DNA of 64,000 nucleotides from Piscicoccus intestinalis NBRC 104926 (GTDB lineage: Bacteria; Actinomycetota; Actinomycetes; Actinomycetales; Dermatophilaceae). The stretch lies in NCBI RefSeq assembly GCF_001515525.1, contig NZ_BCNQ01000004.1, positions 1 through 64,000 on the forward strand. The letters run 5' to 3'. Each line of letters begins with the position of its first letter. The stretch's first letter is position 1. Shown piece by piece: positions 39,402 to 52,079 of the stretch. Below the pieces are notes generated by a model. The model was not told the origin of the DNA, made no database searches, and saw only the letters and a list, made by a program, of their open reading frames with translations. Position numbers and translations under genes: made by a program.

Positions 39402-40061
39402 CTACCAGCCGCGCTCGCGCCACTCCGGCACGCTGGGGCGCTCGGCGCCGAGGGTGGTGTCGGCGCCGTGGCCGGGGTAGACCCAGGTGTCGTCGTCGAA
39501 GACGGCGAACACCCGGCTCTCCAGGTCGTCCATGAGCTGCGTGAAGTCCTGCGGCGAGTTCGTCTTGCCGGGGCCGCCGGGGAAGAGGCTGTCGCCGGTG
39601 AACAGGTGCACGCGGCCGCCGGGCTCGGCCCACGCGAGCGCCACGGAGCCGGGCGTGTGGCCGGTCAGGCGCACGACCGACAGGTCGACGGCGCCGAACG
39701 AGATGACGTCGCCGTTCTCCACGGTCTCGTCGACGGCCACGGGCAGCTCCGGCGCGTCCGGGCCGCCCGCGTACGTCGTCGCGTGCGTCGCCTCGACGAC
39801 GGCGCGCAGCGCGCGGTGGTGGTCCCAGTGCTGGTGGGTGGTGACGACCGCGTGCAGCCGCCCCGAGCCCTCCCGCACCAGCTCACCGATGCGCTCGTTG
39901 TCGTCGGCGGCGTCGATGAGCAGCTGCTCGTCGGTGGCGGTGCAGGTGAGCAGGTAGACGTTGTTGTCCATCGTGCCGACGCTGCATTTGCGGATCGTCA
40001 GGCCCTCGAGTTCGCGCACGTCGCTCGGTCCGCCGGGAGAGACATCTCCGGTGTAACCCAT
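39402..40061 (-). CDS. Metallo-beta-lactamase-fold hydrolase (glyoxalase II-like)
   Basis: The 219-aa protein carries the metal motif THQHWDHH (T75 to H82 region), GHTPGSVAL, TGDSLFPGG and YPGHGADT in the order and spacing of glyoxalase II-type hydrolases. These split thioesters such as S-lactoylglutathione; in mycothiol users they may act on mycothiol conjugates. The start ATG (40061 on the minus strand) reads MGYTGDVSPGG and has an AGGAG ribosome site. It is convergent with the BCCT gene and divergent from uvrA, so it is probably not part of the betaine island, although formaldehyde conjugates from demethylation could be a link. Confidence 0.85.
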   Translation of the reverse strand: MGYTGDVSPGGPSDVRELEGLTIRKCSVGTMDNNVYLLTCTATDEQLLIDAADDNERIGELVREGSGRLHAVVTTHQHWDHHRALRAVVEATHATTYAGGPDAPELPVAVDETVENGDVISFGAVDLSVVRLTGHTPGSVALAWAEPGGRVHLFTGDSLFPGGPGKTNSPQDFTQLMDDLESRVFAVFDDDTWVYPGHGADTTLGAERPSVPEWRERGW

Positions 40062-40254
40062 GTCACTGCTCCTGATCTGGTCGATAGCGGACGGGTGGCC
40101 GACCGCGAGCAGGAAGACGTCCGGACGGGGGGCGCCGCGTGACGTCTCGCCCGTTCGCGGGGCATTGCATTCAGTCTTGCCCATCGAGCGCCGTGACGGT
40201 GAACGGGGGGAGGCGGGTCGTGCCCCGCCGCGGCGAAGAGAACCTTGACGGGTC

Positions 40255-40277
40255 TTGTCAGTGCGGCCACATAGCAT
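40255..40277 (+). promoter_or_regulatory. RecA-NDp (PafBC-type) promoter of uvrA
   Basis: TTGTCAGTG (40255-40263), eight bases, TAGCAT (40272-40277): a perfect match to TTGTCRGTG-N8-TANNNT. Seven bases later comes GTG 40285. The in-frame ATG at 40276 overlaps the -10 box and is therefore unlikely to be the start. Confidence 0.75.
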
Positions 40278-40284
40278 GTCCGAC

Positions 40285-43419
<3,135 letters not shown>

Positions 43420-43478
43420 GGGAGCGCTCAGCGGCTTTGACAGAATCAGCGGCACGCACAGCGACCAAGGAGGATCTC

Positions 43479-43922
43479 GTGAACACCGCCCGCCCTGACC
43501 GCCGTCAGTTTCTCGCCGCGATCGGCACCATCGCGGTCGCGGGGGTGACGATCCCGGTGCTGGCTGGCTGCGGTTCGGGATCGGAGGCGCCGACGGCGTC
43601 GTTCCCCGAGGTCGACGACGCGACCAAGCAGGCGATCGGCGCCGCGATCAACGCCGGCGAGGTCCCGGTCGGCGGGGCCAAGTTCTTCACCGACGCCGGC
43701 CTCATCGTCACCCAGCCCACCCAGGGGCAGTACGTGGCGCTCACCGACATCTGCCCGCACGAGCAGGGCAAGGTCACCCGCCTGACCAACGGCAAACTCG
43801 TCTGCCCGCTGCACGGCAGCCAGTTCGACCCCGCCACCGGGGCCGTCACCGCCGGACCCTCGCTCGCCGGGCTGGCCACCAAGTCGGTCAGTGTCTCCGG
43901 CTCCTCGGCGACGCTGACCTGA
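43479..43922 (+). CDS. Rieske (2Fe-2S) lipoprotein with Tat-type signal
   Basis: The 147-aa protein starts with a twin-arginine signal (R8-R9 in DRRQFLAAIG) followed by a hydrophobic stretch and a lipobox ending at C31 (VLAGC). The Rieske ligands are C92/H94 (ICPHEQG) and C109/H112 (VCPLHGSQFD). The extra cysteine pair of bc-complex Rieske proteins is missing, so this is a soluble-type domain exported folded and anchored by lipid. Its redox partner is unknown. GTG 43479 has a strong AAGGAGG ribosome site. The stop codon lies inside a CTGAC tandem repeat. Confidence 0.9.
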   Translation: MNTARPDRRQFLAAIGTIAVAGVTIPVLAGCGSGSEAPTASFPEVDDATKQAIGAAINAGEVPVGGAKFFTDAGLIVTQPTQGQYVALTDICPHEQGKVTRLTNGKLVCPLHGSQFDPATGAVTAGPSLAGLATKSVSVSGSSATLT

Positions 43923-43948
43923 CCTGACCTGACCTGACCTGACCTGAC
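43914..43948 (+). repeat. CTGAC pentanucleotide tandem repeat, seven perfect copies
   Basis: Seven exact CTGAC units, with degenerate continuation to about 43970, start inside the last codons of the Rieske gene and fill the gap to the end of livF. The repeat carries a TGA in every reading frame over 15 bases. It is the clearest simple-sequence repeat in the window. Confidence 0.9.
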
Positions 43949-43971
43949 CTGAGCTGCGCTGACCTGAGCTG

Positions 43972-44681
<710 letters not shown>

Positions 44682-44685
<4 letters not shown>

Positions 44686-45617
44686 GCCTGGTCCTCCTTC
44701 GCCCGCCGGTGCCCACCGGCCGCCTGCGCCGCCTTCGCCTCGGCAGCCCTGATCTCGGCCAACTCGGCCTCGTCGGCCTCCGTGATGTCGGAGTCGGTGC
44801 CGTCTCCGGTGCCGATGTACGCCTCGATGACCCGCGGGTCGGACTGCACGACCTTCGGGGTGCCCTCGACGAGGGTCGCGCCCCGCACCAGGCACAGCAC
44901 CCGGTCGCACAGGTTGAAGATGAACCGCATGTCGTGCTCGATGACGACGACCGCGAGGCCGCTGTCGCGGATCTTGAAGATGAGCCGTTCGGCGTCGCGG
45001 GTCTCCTGCGGGTTCATGCCGGCGGTGGGCTCATCGAGCAGCAGCACCTTCGGCTCGGTGGCCAGGGCCCGCGCGATCTCCAGCCGCCGCTGATCGCCGT
45101 ACGGCAGGTTGCGCGCGAGGATCTCCGCCGAGGCGCCGAGGCCGACGTAGTCGAGCAGCTCCTGCGCCTTCTGCCGGGTCTCCGCCTCCTCGCGGCGATA
45201 CTTCGGCCCGTGCAGGATCGACGTGAGCGCCTTGGACGACGTGCGGCAGTACCGCCCGACCATGACGTTCTCCAGCGCCGTCATGTTCGCGAACAGCCGG
45301 ATGTTCTGGAACGTGCGCGCCATGCCTGCCATGACGACCTTGCGCGGCCGCGGCGGCAGCACGGTGCCGCTCAGCCGCACCTCACCCTCGGTGGGCCGGT
45401 ACATGCCGGTGAGGCAGTTGAAGAACGTCGTCTTGCCGGCGCCGTTCGGGCCGATGAGCCCGACGATCTCGCCCGGGTAGACGTCGAGGTCGACGTCGTC
45501 GACGGCCAGCAGACCGCCGAAGCGCATGACGATGCCGCGCGCCCGCAGCAGGGGCTCCGCGCCGCGACCGGGGTCGTCCGGGGTCTCGCGTGCCGTCTCC
45601 GCGGCAACCGTGCTCAT
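44682..45617 (-). CDS. livG: Branched-chain amino acid ABC transporter ATP-binding protein LivG
   Basis: The 311-aa ATPase has Walker A GPNGAGKTT, Walker B VLLLDEPTAGMNP and the LivG segment MARTFQNIRLFANMTALENVMVG. The signature motif is the degenerate YGDQRRLEIARAL common in LivG. A C-terminal extension of about 45 residues, acidic then basic (EADEAELAEIRAAEAKAA), goes beyond the usual ~255 aa. Start and stop overlap livM (ATGA) and livF (GTGA). Confidence 0.95.
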
Positions 45618-47320
45618 TCGGTGACTCCTTCCGTCTGCCGCAGATGGACCTTCTGCACGTTGGAGGCGAGGTGTTCGTCTTCCTCGTGGAACTCCAGCTT
45701 GCGGCGCCGGCTGGCGACCAGGCCCTCGGGGCGGAACCGCATCATGAGCACGAGCAGCAGCCCGAACAGCAGCAGCCGGTACTCGCTGAAGAAGCGCAGC
45801 TTCTCCGGCAGCAGCTTGAGGATCACTGCGCCGATGAGCACACCGCCGACGGTGCCCATGCCGCCGAGCACGACGGCCGCGAGCAGGAACGCGGACTCGA
45901 GAAACTGGTACTGGTCGGGGGTCACCGACACGTCGTGGTGCGCCTTGATGGTGCCCGCCAGGCCGGCGAGGAACGCGCCGCCGGCGAACGCGAACAGCTT
46001 GAGGCCGAAGGTGTTGACGCCCATCGCGTCGGCTGCCGTCTCGTCCTCGCGGATCGCCACCCATCCGCGGCCGATGCGGCTGTTGTTGAGGCGGGTGAAC
46101 ACCAGGATGATGAGGCCGAGCACGACCAGCAGCAGCAGGTAGTAGTTCGCGAACCGGGTCAGCGTCACCCCGAAGATCTGGTGCTGCTGCCCGAAGTCGA
46201 ACCCGAAGAGCACGAGCTCGGGGATGGCCGGGATGCCGTTCGGCCCGTTCGTCAGGTTCGGCCCGTTGTTGCCGTCGAGGTTGAACATCGCGTACCGGAA
46301 GATCTCGCCGAACGCGAGCGTGACGATCGCCAGGTAGTCGCCGGAGACCCGCAGCGTCGGGCTGCCGATGATCAGGCCCAACAGGGCGCAGAAGCACGCG
46401 CCGATGAGCACGGTGACCAGGAACGGGGGCGTCCACTTGAGCGTGGCGAACGCCGAACCCGACAGCACCGCCCCGACGTAGGCGCCCGCCCCCAGGAACG
46501 CGATGTAGCCGAGGTCGAGCAGCCCGGCGAGGCCGACGACGATGTTCAGACCGAGGGCCGTGGCGGCGAAGATGATGACCTGCGTGGCGATCGACATGTT
46601 CGCGTCCGACCCGCTCTGGGTCATCGGGAACGCGAACGCCGCCGCGAAGGCCGCGAGCATGAGCACCCGGGAGTGGCGGGAGCCGACGATGCCCAGCCAG
46701 GTGAAGAACCGCGCGGCCGACAGCGCGGCCGCCACGACCCCGAGCGTCACGAGTAGGAGCACGAACTGCCACGGGTCGCGCAGCGCGAGGGCGTCGGCCG
46801 CCAGCAGCAGGAAGGCGGCCACGCCGACGACGATGATGAGGATCTCCGCCCAGCCCGGCAGCGCGACCAGGGTGACGTCGCGGTCGGCGCGGGCGGGGCT
46901 GAAGTGCCCTCCGGCGGCCGTCAGCACGGCACCGGCGACCACCACCCAGGCTCCGGGGTCGGCGTTGATGAGCCCACCCGCCTCCAGGGTGATCGCGAGC
47001 AGCACGAGCACCATGTAGCCGAGCGCCCCCAGGCCCAGCGCGCGCAGGGCCGGCGCGGTGTCGAGGTAGCGGCCGAGTCGGTGCAGCGGACCGCGCATCC
47101 CGAGCGCGAGCACGAGACCCAGCGCCCCGATGACGATCATCGAGATCTGCACCGGCGCGGGGTTGACGTACATCGTCAGGTCGCCGAGCACCCGCGGGTT
47201 GTAGCACCACGACATGAGTGAGCCGACGACGAGCAGCAGCGTGCCGGCGAGCGCCAGCGGCCAGGCGGCCCGGGCGAGCCCCGAGTCGGGCGCCGGCTTG
47301 GCGAGCAGGGTGGCGGTCAT
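45614..47320 (-). CDS. livM: Branched-chain amino acid ABC transporter permease LivM with extra N-terminal membrane domain
   Basis: The C-terminal ~350 residues, from about 215 on, form the LivM permease (QVIIFAATALGLNIVVGLAGLLDLGYIAFLGAGAYVGA; IAIREDE-like loop VAIREDETAADAMGVN that contacts the ATPase). The first ~215 residues add about six hydrophobic helices not present in a minimal LivM, giving 568 aa against roughly 300-430 in common homologues. The role of the extension is unknown. The ATG overlaps the livH stop and the end overlaps livG, so the operon is read without gaps. The basic/acidic tail ends in ...RQTEGVTE. Confidence 0.93.
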   Translation of the reverse strand: MTATLLAKPAPDSGLARAAWPLALAGTLLLVVGSLMSWCYNPRVLGDLTMYVNPAPVQISMIVIGALGLVLALGMRGPLHRLGRYLDTAPALRALGLGALGYMVLVLLAITLEAGGLINADPGAWVVVAGAVLTAAGGHFSPARADRDVTLVALPGWAEILIIVVGVAAFLLLAADALALRDPWQFVLLLVTLGVVAAALSAARFFTWLGIVGSRHSRVLMLAAFAAAFAFPMTQSGSDANMSIATQVIIFAATALGLNIVVGLAGLLDLGYIAFLGAGAYVGAVLSGSAFATLKWTPPFLVTVLIGACFCALLGLIIGSPTLRVSGDYLAIVTLAFGEIFRYAMFNLDGNNGPNLTNGPNGIPAIPELVLFGFDFGQQHQIFGVTLTRFANYYLLLLVVLGLIILVFTRLNNSRIGRGWVAIREDETAADAMGVNTFGLKLFAFAGGAFLAGLAGTIKAHHDVSVTPDQYQFLESAFLLAAVVLGGMGTVGGVLIGAVILKLLPEKLRFFSEYRLLLFGLLLVLMMRFRPEGLVASRRRKLEFHEEDEHLASNVQKVHLRQTEGVTE

Positions 47321-48249
47321 GCGCGGTCCACCACCCGGGCGCCGAGCAGGCCCTGGGGCCGGAAGAAGAGCACGAGGATGAGCAGCGAGAACGCGAAGAC
47401 GTCCTTCCACGTGCTGCCGATGAACGGGATGCCGCTGGCCAGCGCCTCCGCGACCCCGAGCACGAGCCCGCCGACGACGGCCCCCTGCACGTTGCCGATG
47501 CCGCCGAGCACGGCCGCGGTGAAGGCCTTGAGGCCGGCCATGAAGCCCATCCGGAAGTCGATGTTGTTGTTCTGCAGGCCGTAGGCGATGCCCGCGATGC
47601 CGGCCAGGGCCGCGCCGACCGCGAACGCGATGACGATGACCTTGTCGACGTTGATGCCCATGAGGCGGGCCGTGTCCGGATCCTGCGACACCGCCTGCAT
47701 CGCGCGGCCCTGCTTGGTCTTGTTGATGAACCAGTACAGGAAGATCGCGCACACGAGCAGGGCGCCCATCGTGAACAGCGCCGGGCGCTGCACCTGCACC
47801 GGGCCCAGCGAGATCGCCGCGCCGGTGACGTGCTCGATCGGCGGGAACGGGATCTTCGCCCGGGCGTTCGGGAAGCCGGGAATCGTGCCGTAGAAGAGCC
47901 GCACGAACTCCTGCAGGAAGATCGAGATGCCGATCGCCGTGATGAGCGGGGCCAGTCGTGGCGCCCCCCGCAACGGGCGGTACGCGACACGCTCCATGAC
48001 CACGGCGGTGAGCACCGAGGCCGCGATCGCGCCGAGCAGCATCACCGGCAGCACCCACAGGGCGGTCGTGCCCCGGAAGAGCAGGAAGTACGTGCTCAGG
48101 GCCCCGAAGGCGCCGATCATGAAGACCTCGCCGTGGGCGAAGTTGATGAGTTGGACGATGCCGTAGACCACCGTGTAGCCCACGGCGATCAGGGCGTAGA
48201 GCGAGCCGTTGGTGAGGCCGTTCACCAGCTGCTGGGGGATGTCACCCAT
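47317..48249 (-). CDS. livH: Branched-chain amino acid ABC transporter permease LivH
   Basis: The 310-aa membrane protein has about eight helices and the LivH features LVNGLTNGSLYALIAVGYTVVYGIVQLINFAHGEVFM at the N-terminus and the ATPase-contact loop GRAMQAVSQDPDTARLMGIN. ATG 48249 (MGDIPQQ) is chosen because AAGGA lies nine bases upstream; an in-frame GTG at 48288 has no ribosome site. It is separated from livJ by 150 bases that include a strong hairpin. Confidence 0.95.
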   Translation of the reverse strand: MGDIPQQLVNGLTNGSLYALIAVGYTVVYGIVQLINFAHGEVFMIGAFGALSTYFLLFRGTTALWVLPVMLLGAIAASVLTAVVMERVAYRPLRGAPRLAPLITAIGISIFLQEFVRLFYGTIPGFPNARAKIPFPPIEHVTGAAISLGPVQVQRPALFTMGALLVCAIFLYWFINKTKQGRAMQAVSQDPDTARLMGINVDKVIVIAFAVGAALAGIAGIAYGLQNNNIDFRMGFMAGLKAFTAAVLGGIGNVQGAVVGGLVLGVAEALASGIPFIGSTWKDVFAFSLLILVLFFRPQGLLGARVVDRA

Positions 48250-48336
48250 GAGTGGTTGGTCCTTCGTGTCTGCCGTCGTGCTGTCCACTGTCCGGTGCGC
48301 CGACGCCGGGGAGGCGCAACCGGTGGCGTGACACGC

Positions 48337-48374
48337 GACACGGGCGGTGGAGCTGGGGCTCCGCCGCCCGTGTC
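48337..48374 (-). terminator. Strong hairpin between livJ and livH
   Basis: GACACGGGCGGTGGAGC (48337-48353) pairs over 17 bp with GCTCCGCCGCCCGTGTC (48358-48374), with one wobble and a 4-base loop. On the minus strand it lies 26 bases after the livJ stop and before livH. It may stop part of the transcripts or protect the 3' end of livJ mRNA, giving more binding protein than permease. Confidence 0.75.
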
Positions 48375-48399
48375 ACGTGCGCTGAGAAATACCGGGTGT

Positions 48400-49623
48400 C
48401 TACTCGACGCTGCCCGTCTTGGCCGCCGCCCACTTGCCGTCCTTGACCTCGTAGGCCGTGAGGACGCGCGTGGTGCTGTCGCCGTACTGGTCGAAGGAGA
48501 CCTTGCCGGTGACCCCCTCGAAGTCGACCTTGCCGACCGCGTCGACCGTGGCCTGGCGCGCCGAGCTGGCGTCCTGCGCGCTGGCCAGCGAGGTCTTCAG
48601 GCCCTCGATGATCGCGTTCGCCGCGTCGTAGGAGTACGCGCCGTACGCCCCGGCCGCGTCGCTGTACCCGGCCGCCTTGTAGGCGTCGAGGAAGGTCTTG
48701 CCCTTCTCCAGCGACTCGGTCGGCGCGCCCACCGAGGTGGCCATATCGCCGGTCGCCGTGGCGCCCGCGAGCTCGATGAACTTCGGGTCGTAGATGCCGT
48801 CGCCGCCCATGAGCGGAACGTTGAGACCGGCGCTCTTCATCTGCTGGCTCAGCGGCCCGGCCTGCGGGTACTCGCCGCCGTAGTAGACCGCCTGCGGCTT
48901 GCCGCCCTGCACCGCGGTGATCGCGGTCTGGAAGTTCGCGTCGTCGGGGTTGATCGTCGTCGCGGCGGTGATCTTGCCGCCCTTGGCCGTGAAGTCCTTG
49001 GTGAACGCGTCGACGAGGCCCTGGCCGTAGGCCTTCTTGTCGTGGATCGTCGCGACGTTCTTGATGCCCTTGGACAGCAGGTACTGGGCGGCGAACGGGC
49101 CCTGCACGTCGTCGGTGGTGCAGGTGCGGAAGTAGTTCGCGTAGGTGCGCTTGGGGGCGGTCGCGAAGTCCGCGCCCTTGGTCAGGGCGGGGTTCGTGTT
49201 CGCGGGGGAGACCTGCACGATGTTGGCCGAGGCGAGCACCGGCTGCACGTTCTGGGCCACCGAGCTGTTGAGGGTGCCGACGACGCCGATGACGTTCGGG
49301 TCACCGGCGAGCGCGGTGGCCGCGTTCTTGCCGGTCTCCGGCTTGGCCTCGTCGTCCTTCGCGTCGACCTGCAGGGTCCAGCCCGGGATGGCGCCCGATT
49401 CGTTGGCCTGCTTGACGGCGAGGTCGACGGAGTTGCGGATGCCCAGACCGAGGGCGGACAGGTCGCCGGACAGCGGGGCGATGACACCGATCGTGGCGAC
49501 CTTGCCGGAGGCCTGGCCGCCGGAGCCGGAGCCGGAGTCGCCGCCGCGGGAGCCGCAGGCGGACAGGGCCAACGAGGCCGCGAAGATCGTCACGCCGACG
49601 CGGACTGCGGAACGCTTGAGCAC
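48400..49623 (-). CDS. livJ: Branched-chain amino acid ABC transporter substrate-binding lipoprotein LivJ
   Basis: The 407-aa protein has a lipoprotein signal with lipobox LALSAC (C23), a short Gly/Ser linker and a type-I periplasmic-binding fold of the Leu/Ile/Val receptor family (VATIGVIAPLSGDLSALGLGIRNSVDLAV; VVGTLNSSVAQNVQPVL; VYYGGEYPQAGPLSQQM). GTG 49623 is preceded by a perfect AGGAGG ribosome site; the frame upstream of it has none. It is the first gene of the liv operon and is divergent from uvrC, with 174 bases between the starts. Confidence 0.95.
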   Translation of the reverse strand: MLKRSAVRVGVTIFAASLALSACGSRGGDSGSGSGGQASGKVATIGVIAPLSGDLSALGLGIRNSVDLAVKQANESGAIPGWTLQVDAKDDEAKPETGKNAATALAGDPNVIGVVGTLNSSVAQNVQPVLASANIVQVSPANTNPALTKGADFATAPKRTYANYFRTCTTDDVQGPFAAQYLLSKGIKNVATIHDKKAYGQGLVDAFTKDFTAKGGKITAATTINPDDANFQTAITAVQGGKPQAVYYGGEYPQAGPLSQQMKSAGLNVPLMGGDGIYDPKFIELAGATATGDMATSVGAPTESLEKGKTFLDAYKAAGYSDAAGAYGAYSYDAANAIIEGLKTSLASAQDASSARQATVDAVGKVDFEGVTGKVSFDQYGDSTTRVLTAYEVKDGKWAAAKTGSVE

Positions 49624-49785
49624 AGGGACCTCCTGTGAGGGGTAGCGCGGAGACGGGTGCTCACCCGGCTCCGACTCGCTCCAACGGACCGCAGCGAGTG
49701 GGCAGGACAGTAGATCGGATAGGTGCCGACACACATCATTTGTGGGCCACCGTGGCCAGGTCGTTACCTATTCGATGGCCGACCG

Positions 49786-49791
49786 TAAGGT
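49786..49791 (+). promoter_or_regulatory. -10 element at leaderless distance from uvrC
   Basis: TAAGGT is followed by six bases and GTG 49798. Unlike uvrA, uvrB and polA, no TTGTC block is found eight to eleven bases upstream, so this is not a RecA-NDp promoter. Confidence 0.5.
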
Positions 49792-49797
49792 GGTGCG

Positions 49798-51909
49798 GTG
49801 CCCGATCCAGCGTCCTACCGGCCCCGAACGGCCGACATTCCAACCGAACCCGGCGTCTACCGGTTCCGTGACGCCGAGGGTCGGGTCATCTACGTCGGGA
49901 AGGCGAAGTCGCTGCGATCCCGGCTGTCCTCGTACTTCCAGGATCAGTGGGCGCTGCACCCGCGCACGCGCACGATGGTCAACACCGGCGCGAGCGTCGA
50001 GTGGACGGTCGTGGCCACCGAGGTGGAGGCGCTGCAACTGGAGTACTCCTGGATCAAGGAGTACGACCCGCGGTTCAACGTCAAGTACCGCGACGACAAG
50101 TCGTACCCGTACCTCGCGGTGACGATGGGGGAGGAGTTTCCCCGCGCCCAGGTCATGCGGGGCGCCAAGCGTAAGAGCACCCGCTACTTCGGGCCGTACG
50201 CGCACGCGTGGGCGATCCGGGAGACCCTCGACACGCTGTTGCGGGTGTTCCCGCTGCGCACCTGCAGCAACGGCGTGTTCCGCCGCGCCGGGCAGGTCGG
50301 GCGGCCGTGCCTGCTCGGCTACATCGACAAGTGTTCGGCGCCCTGCGTCGGGCGGGTCGACGCCGAGGAACACCGCCGCATCGCCGCGGACTTCTGCGAC
50401 TTCATGGGCGGCGACACCGGCCGGTTCGTGCGCCGGCTGCAACGACGCATGAAGGCGGCCGCGGCCGAGCTCGACTTCGAGACCGCGGCCCGGCTGCGCG
50501 ACGACATCGGGGCGCTGGAGAAGGCGCTGGAACACTCGGCCGTCGTCTTCACCGACGCCACCGACGCCGATGTGTTCGGCCTCGCCGGCGACGAACTGGA
50601 GGCGGCGGTGCAGGTCTTCCACGTGCGCGGCGGCCGGATCCGCGGCCAGCGCGGCTGGGTGCTCGAACGCGCGCACGTGCCCGACGAGGACGACGGCACG
50701 CTCATCGGGCACCTGCTCGCCCAGGTCTACGGCGGCCGCGCGGCCGGCGACGTGCCCCGCGAGGTGCTCGTGCCGGTGCTCCCGGCCGACGCCGACGCCC
50801 TCGGGCAGTGGCTCGGCGGCCTCGCCGGGAGGCGGGTCGACCTGCGGGTGCCGCAGCGCGGCGACAAGCGGGCCCTCCTGCAGACCGTCGAACGCAACGC
50901 CCACCAGTCCCTGGCGCGGCACAAGGTCTCCCGCGCCGGCGACCTCACCAACCGCGGCCGCGCCCTCGAGGAGCTGCGCGAGGCCCTCGACCTCGACGAG
51001 GCCCCGCTGCGCATCGAGTGCTACGACGTCTCGCACGTGCAGGGCACGAACGTCGTCGCGTCCATGGTCGTCTTCGAGGACGGCCTGCCGCGCAAGTCCG
51101 AATACCGGCGGTTCGCGATCCGTGGCTTGGCTGGCTCGGGCGGCTCGGCTGCCTCGGGCGGCTCGGCTGGCTCGGGTGATCCCGGCGCCGACGAGCCGCC
51201 GGTGCGCTCCGACGACACCGCCGCGATGCACGAGGTGCTCACCCGCCGGTTCCGCCGGCACCGCGGCGCCGAGACCGCCTCCGAGACCGGGGAGCCCGAC
51301 GACGGGCCGGTGGGCGATGCCGGCGTCGAGCGGGCCGAGCCGGCCGAGACGACCGAGGCTCCAGAGGCGACTGAGGCACCTACTCAGCCCGGCATCGACC
51401 CGGAGACGGGCCGCCCGCGGCGGTTCGCGTACGCCCCGCAACTCGTCGTCGTCGACGGCGGCCTGCCGCAGGTCAACGCCGCGCAGGCGGCGCTGTCCGA
51501 CCTCGGGGTGACGGACGTCGCGGTCGTCGGGCTCGCCAAGCGGCTCGAGGAGCTGTGGCTGCCGGGGGAGGAGTTTCCCGTCGTGCTGCCGCGCACGAGC
51601 GAGGGGCTGTTCCTGCTGCAGCGGCTGCGCGACGAGGCGCACCGGTTCGCGATCACCTACCACCGGCAGAAGCGCTCGAAGGCGATGACGGCCAGCGCGC
51701 TCGACGGCATCCCGGGGCTCGGCGCCGCCCGACGCACCGCGCTGCTCAAGCGGTTTCGCACGGTCTCCGCGGTGCGGGCGGCGAGCGTGGAGGAGCTGCA
51801 GGAGGTCGACGGGATCGGCCCGGCGCTGGCGGCCTCGATCCACGCCGCCCTGTCGCGATCGAGCGCCGCGCCCGCCGTCAACGTCATGACCGGCGAGGTC
51901 GCCGACTGA
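49798..51909 (+). CDS. uvrC: Excinuclease ABC subunit C
   Basis: UvrC makes the two incisions around a UvrB-bound lesion. Domains in order: GIY-YIG nuclease ([29 protein letters not shown]), cysteine-containing segment, UVR motif ([13 protein letters not shown], about 220-250), RNase H-like nuclease ([26 protein letters not shown]), and C-terminal helix-hairpin-helix pair ([19 protein letters not shown]). At 703 aa it is long: Gly/Ser/Ala-rich and Glu/Pro/Thr-rich inserts lie around 443-465 and 485-530, on both sides of the conserved [14 protein letters not shown]. The first is encoded by 18-base repeats (51133-51178). GTG 49798 fits the promoter. Confidence 0.97.
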   Translation: MPDPASYRPRTADIPTEPGVYRFRDAEGRVIYVGKAKSLRSRLSSYFQDQWALHPRTRTMVNTGASVEWTVVATEVEALQLEYSWIKEYDPRFNVKYRDDKSYPYLAVTMGEEFPRAQVMRGAKRKSTRYFGPYAHAWAIRETLDTLLRVFPLRTCSNGVFRRAGQVGRPCLLGYIDKCSAPCVGRVDAEEHRRIAADFCDFMGGDTGRFVRRLQRRMKAAAAELDFETAARLRDDIGALEKALEHSAVVFTDATDADVFGLAGDELEAAVQVFHVRGGRIRGQRGWVLERAHVPDEDDGTLIGHLLAQVYGGRAAGDVPREVLVPVLPADADALGQWLGGLAGRRVDLRVPQRGDKRALLQTVERNAHQSLARHKVSRAGDLTNRGRALEELREALDLDEAPLRIECYDVSHVQGTNVVASMVVFEDGLPRKSEYRRFAIRGLAGSGGSAASGGSAGSGDPGADEPPVRSDDTAAMHEVLTRRFRRHRGAETASETGEPDDGPVGDAGVERAEPAETTEAPEATEAPTQPGIDPETGRPRRFAYAPQLVVVDGGLPQVNAAQAALSDLGVTDVAVVGLAKRLEELWLPGEEFPVVLPRTSEGLFLLQRLRDEAHRFAITYHRQKRSKAMTASALDGIPGLGAARRTALLKRFRTVSAVRAASVEELQEVDGIGPALAASIHAALSRSSAAPAVNVMTGEVAD

Positions 51910-52079
51910 GGGTCCCGGCCGGCCGGCGGTCGGGCCCGTTGCGCGACGGGCTCGCCGAGTCGGGGCTGCGGCCTCGTGTGCACCGATGCGCCTGCGAAGA
52001 TGGGACGAGCAGCGACACCACAGCGGCCCCGGCCGGGCGCAGGCAGCCCACCGGTCCGCGCACATCGAGGAGCAGTGGC

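Noticed and set aside
43914-43970. CRISPR-like array in the CTGAC repeat
   Set aside because: The units are five bases without spacers; it is a simple tandem repeat. No CRISPR array or cas gene was seen in the window.
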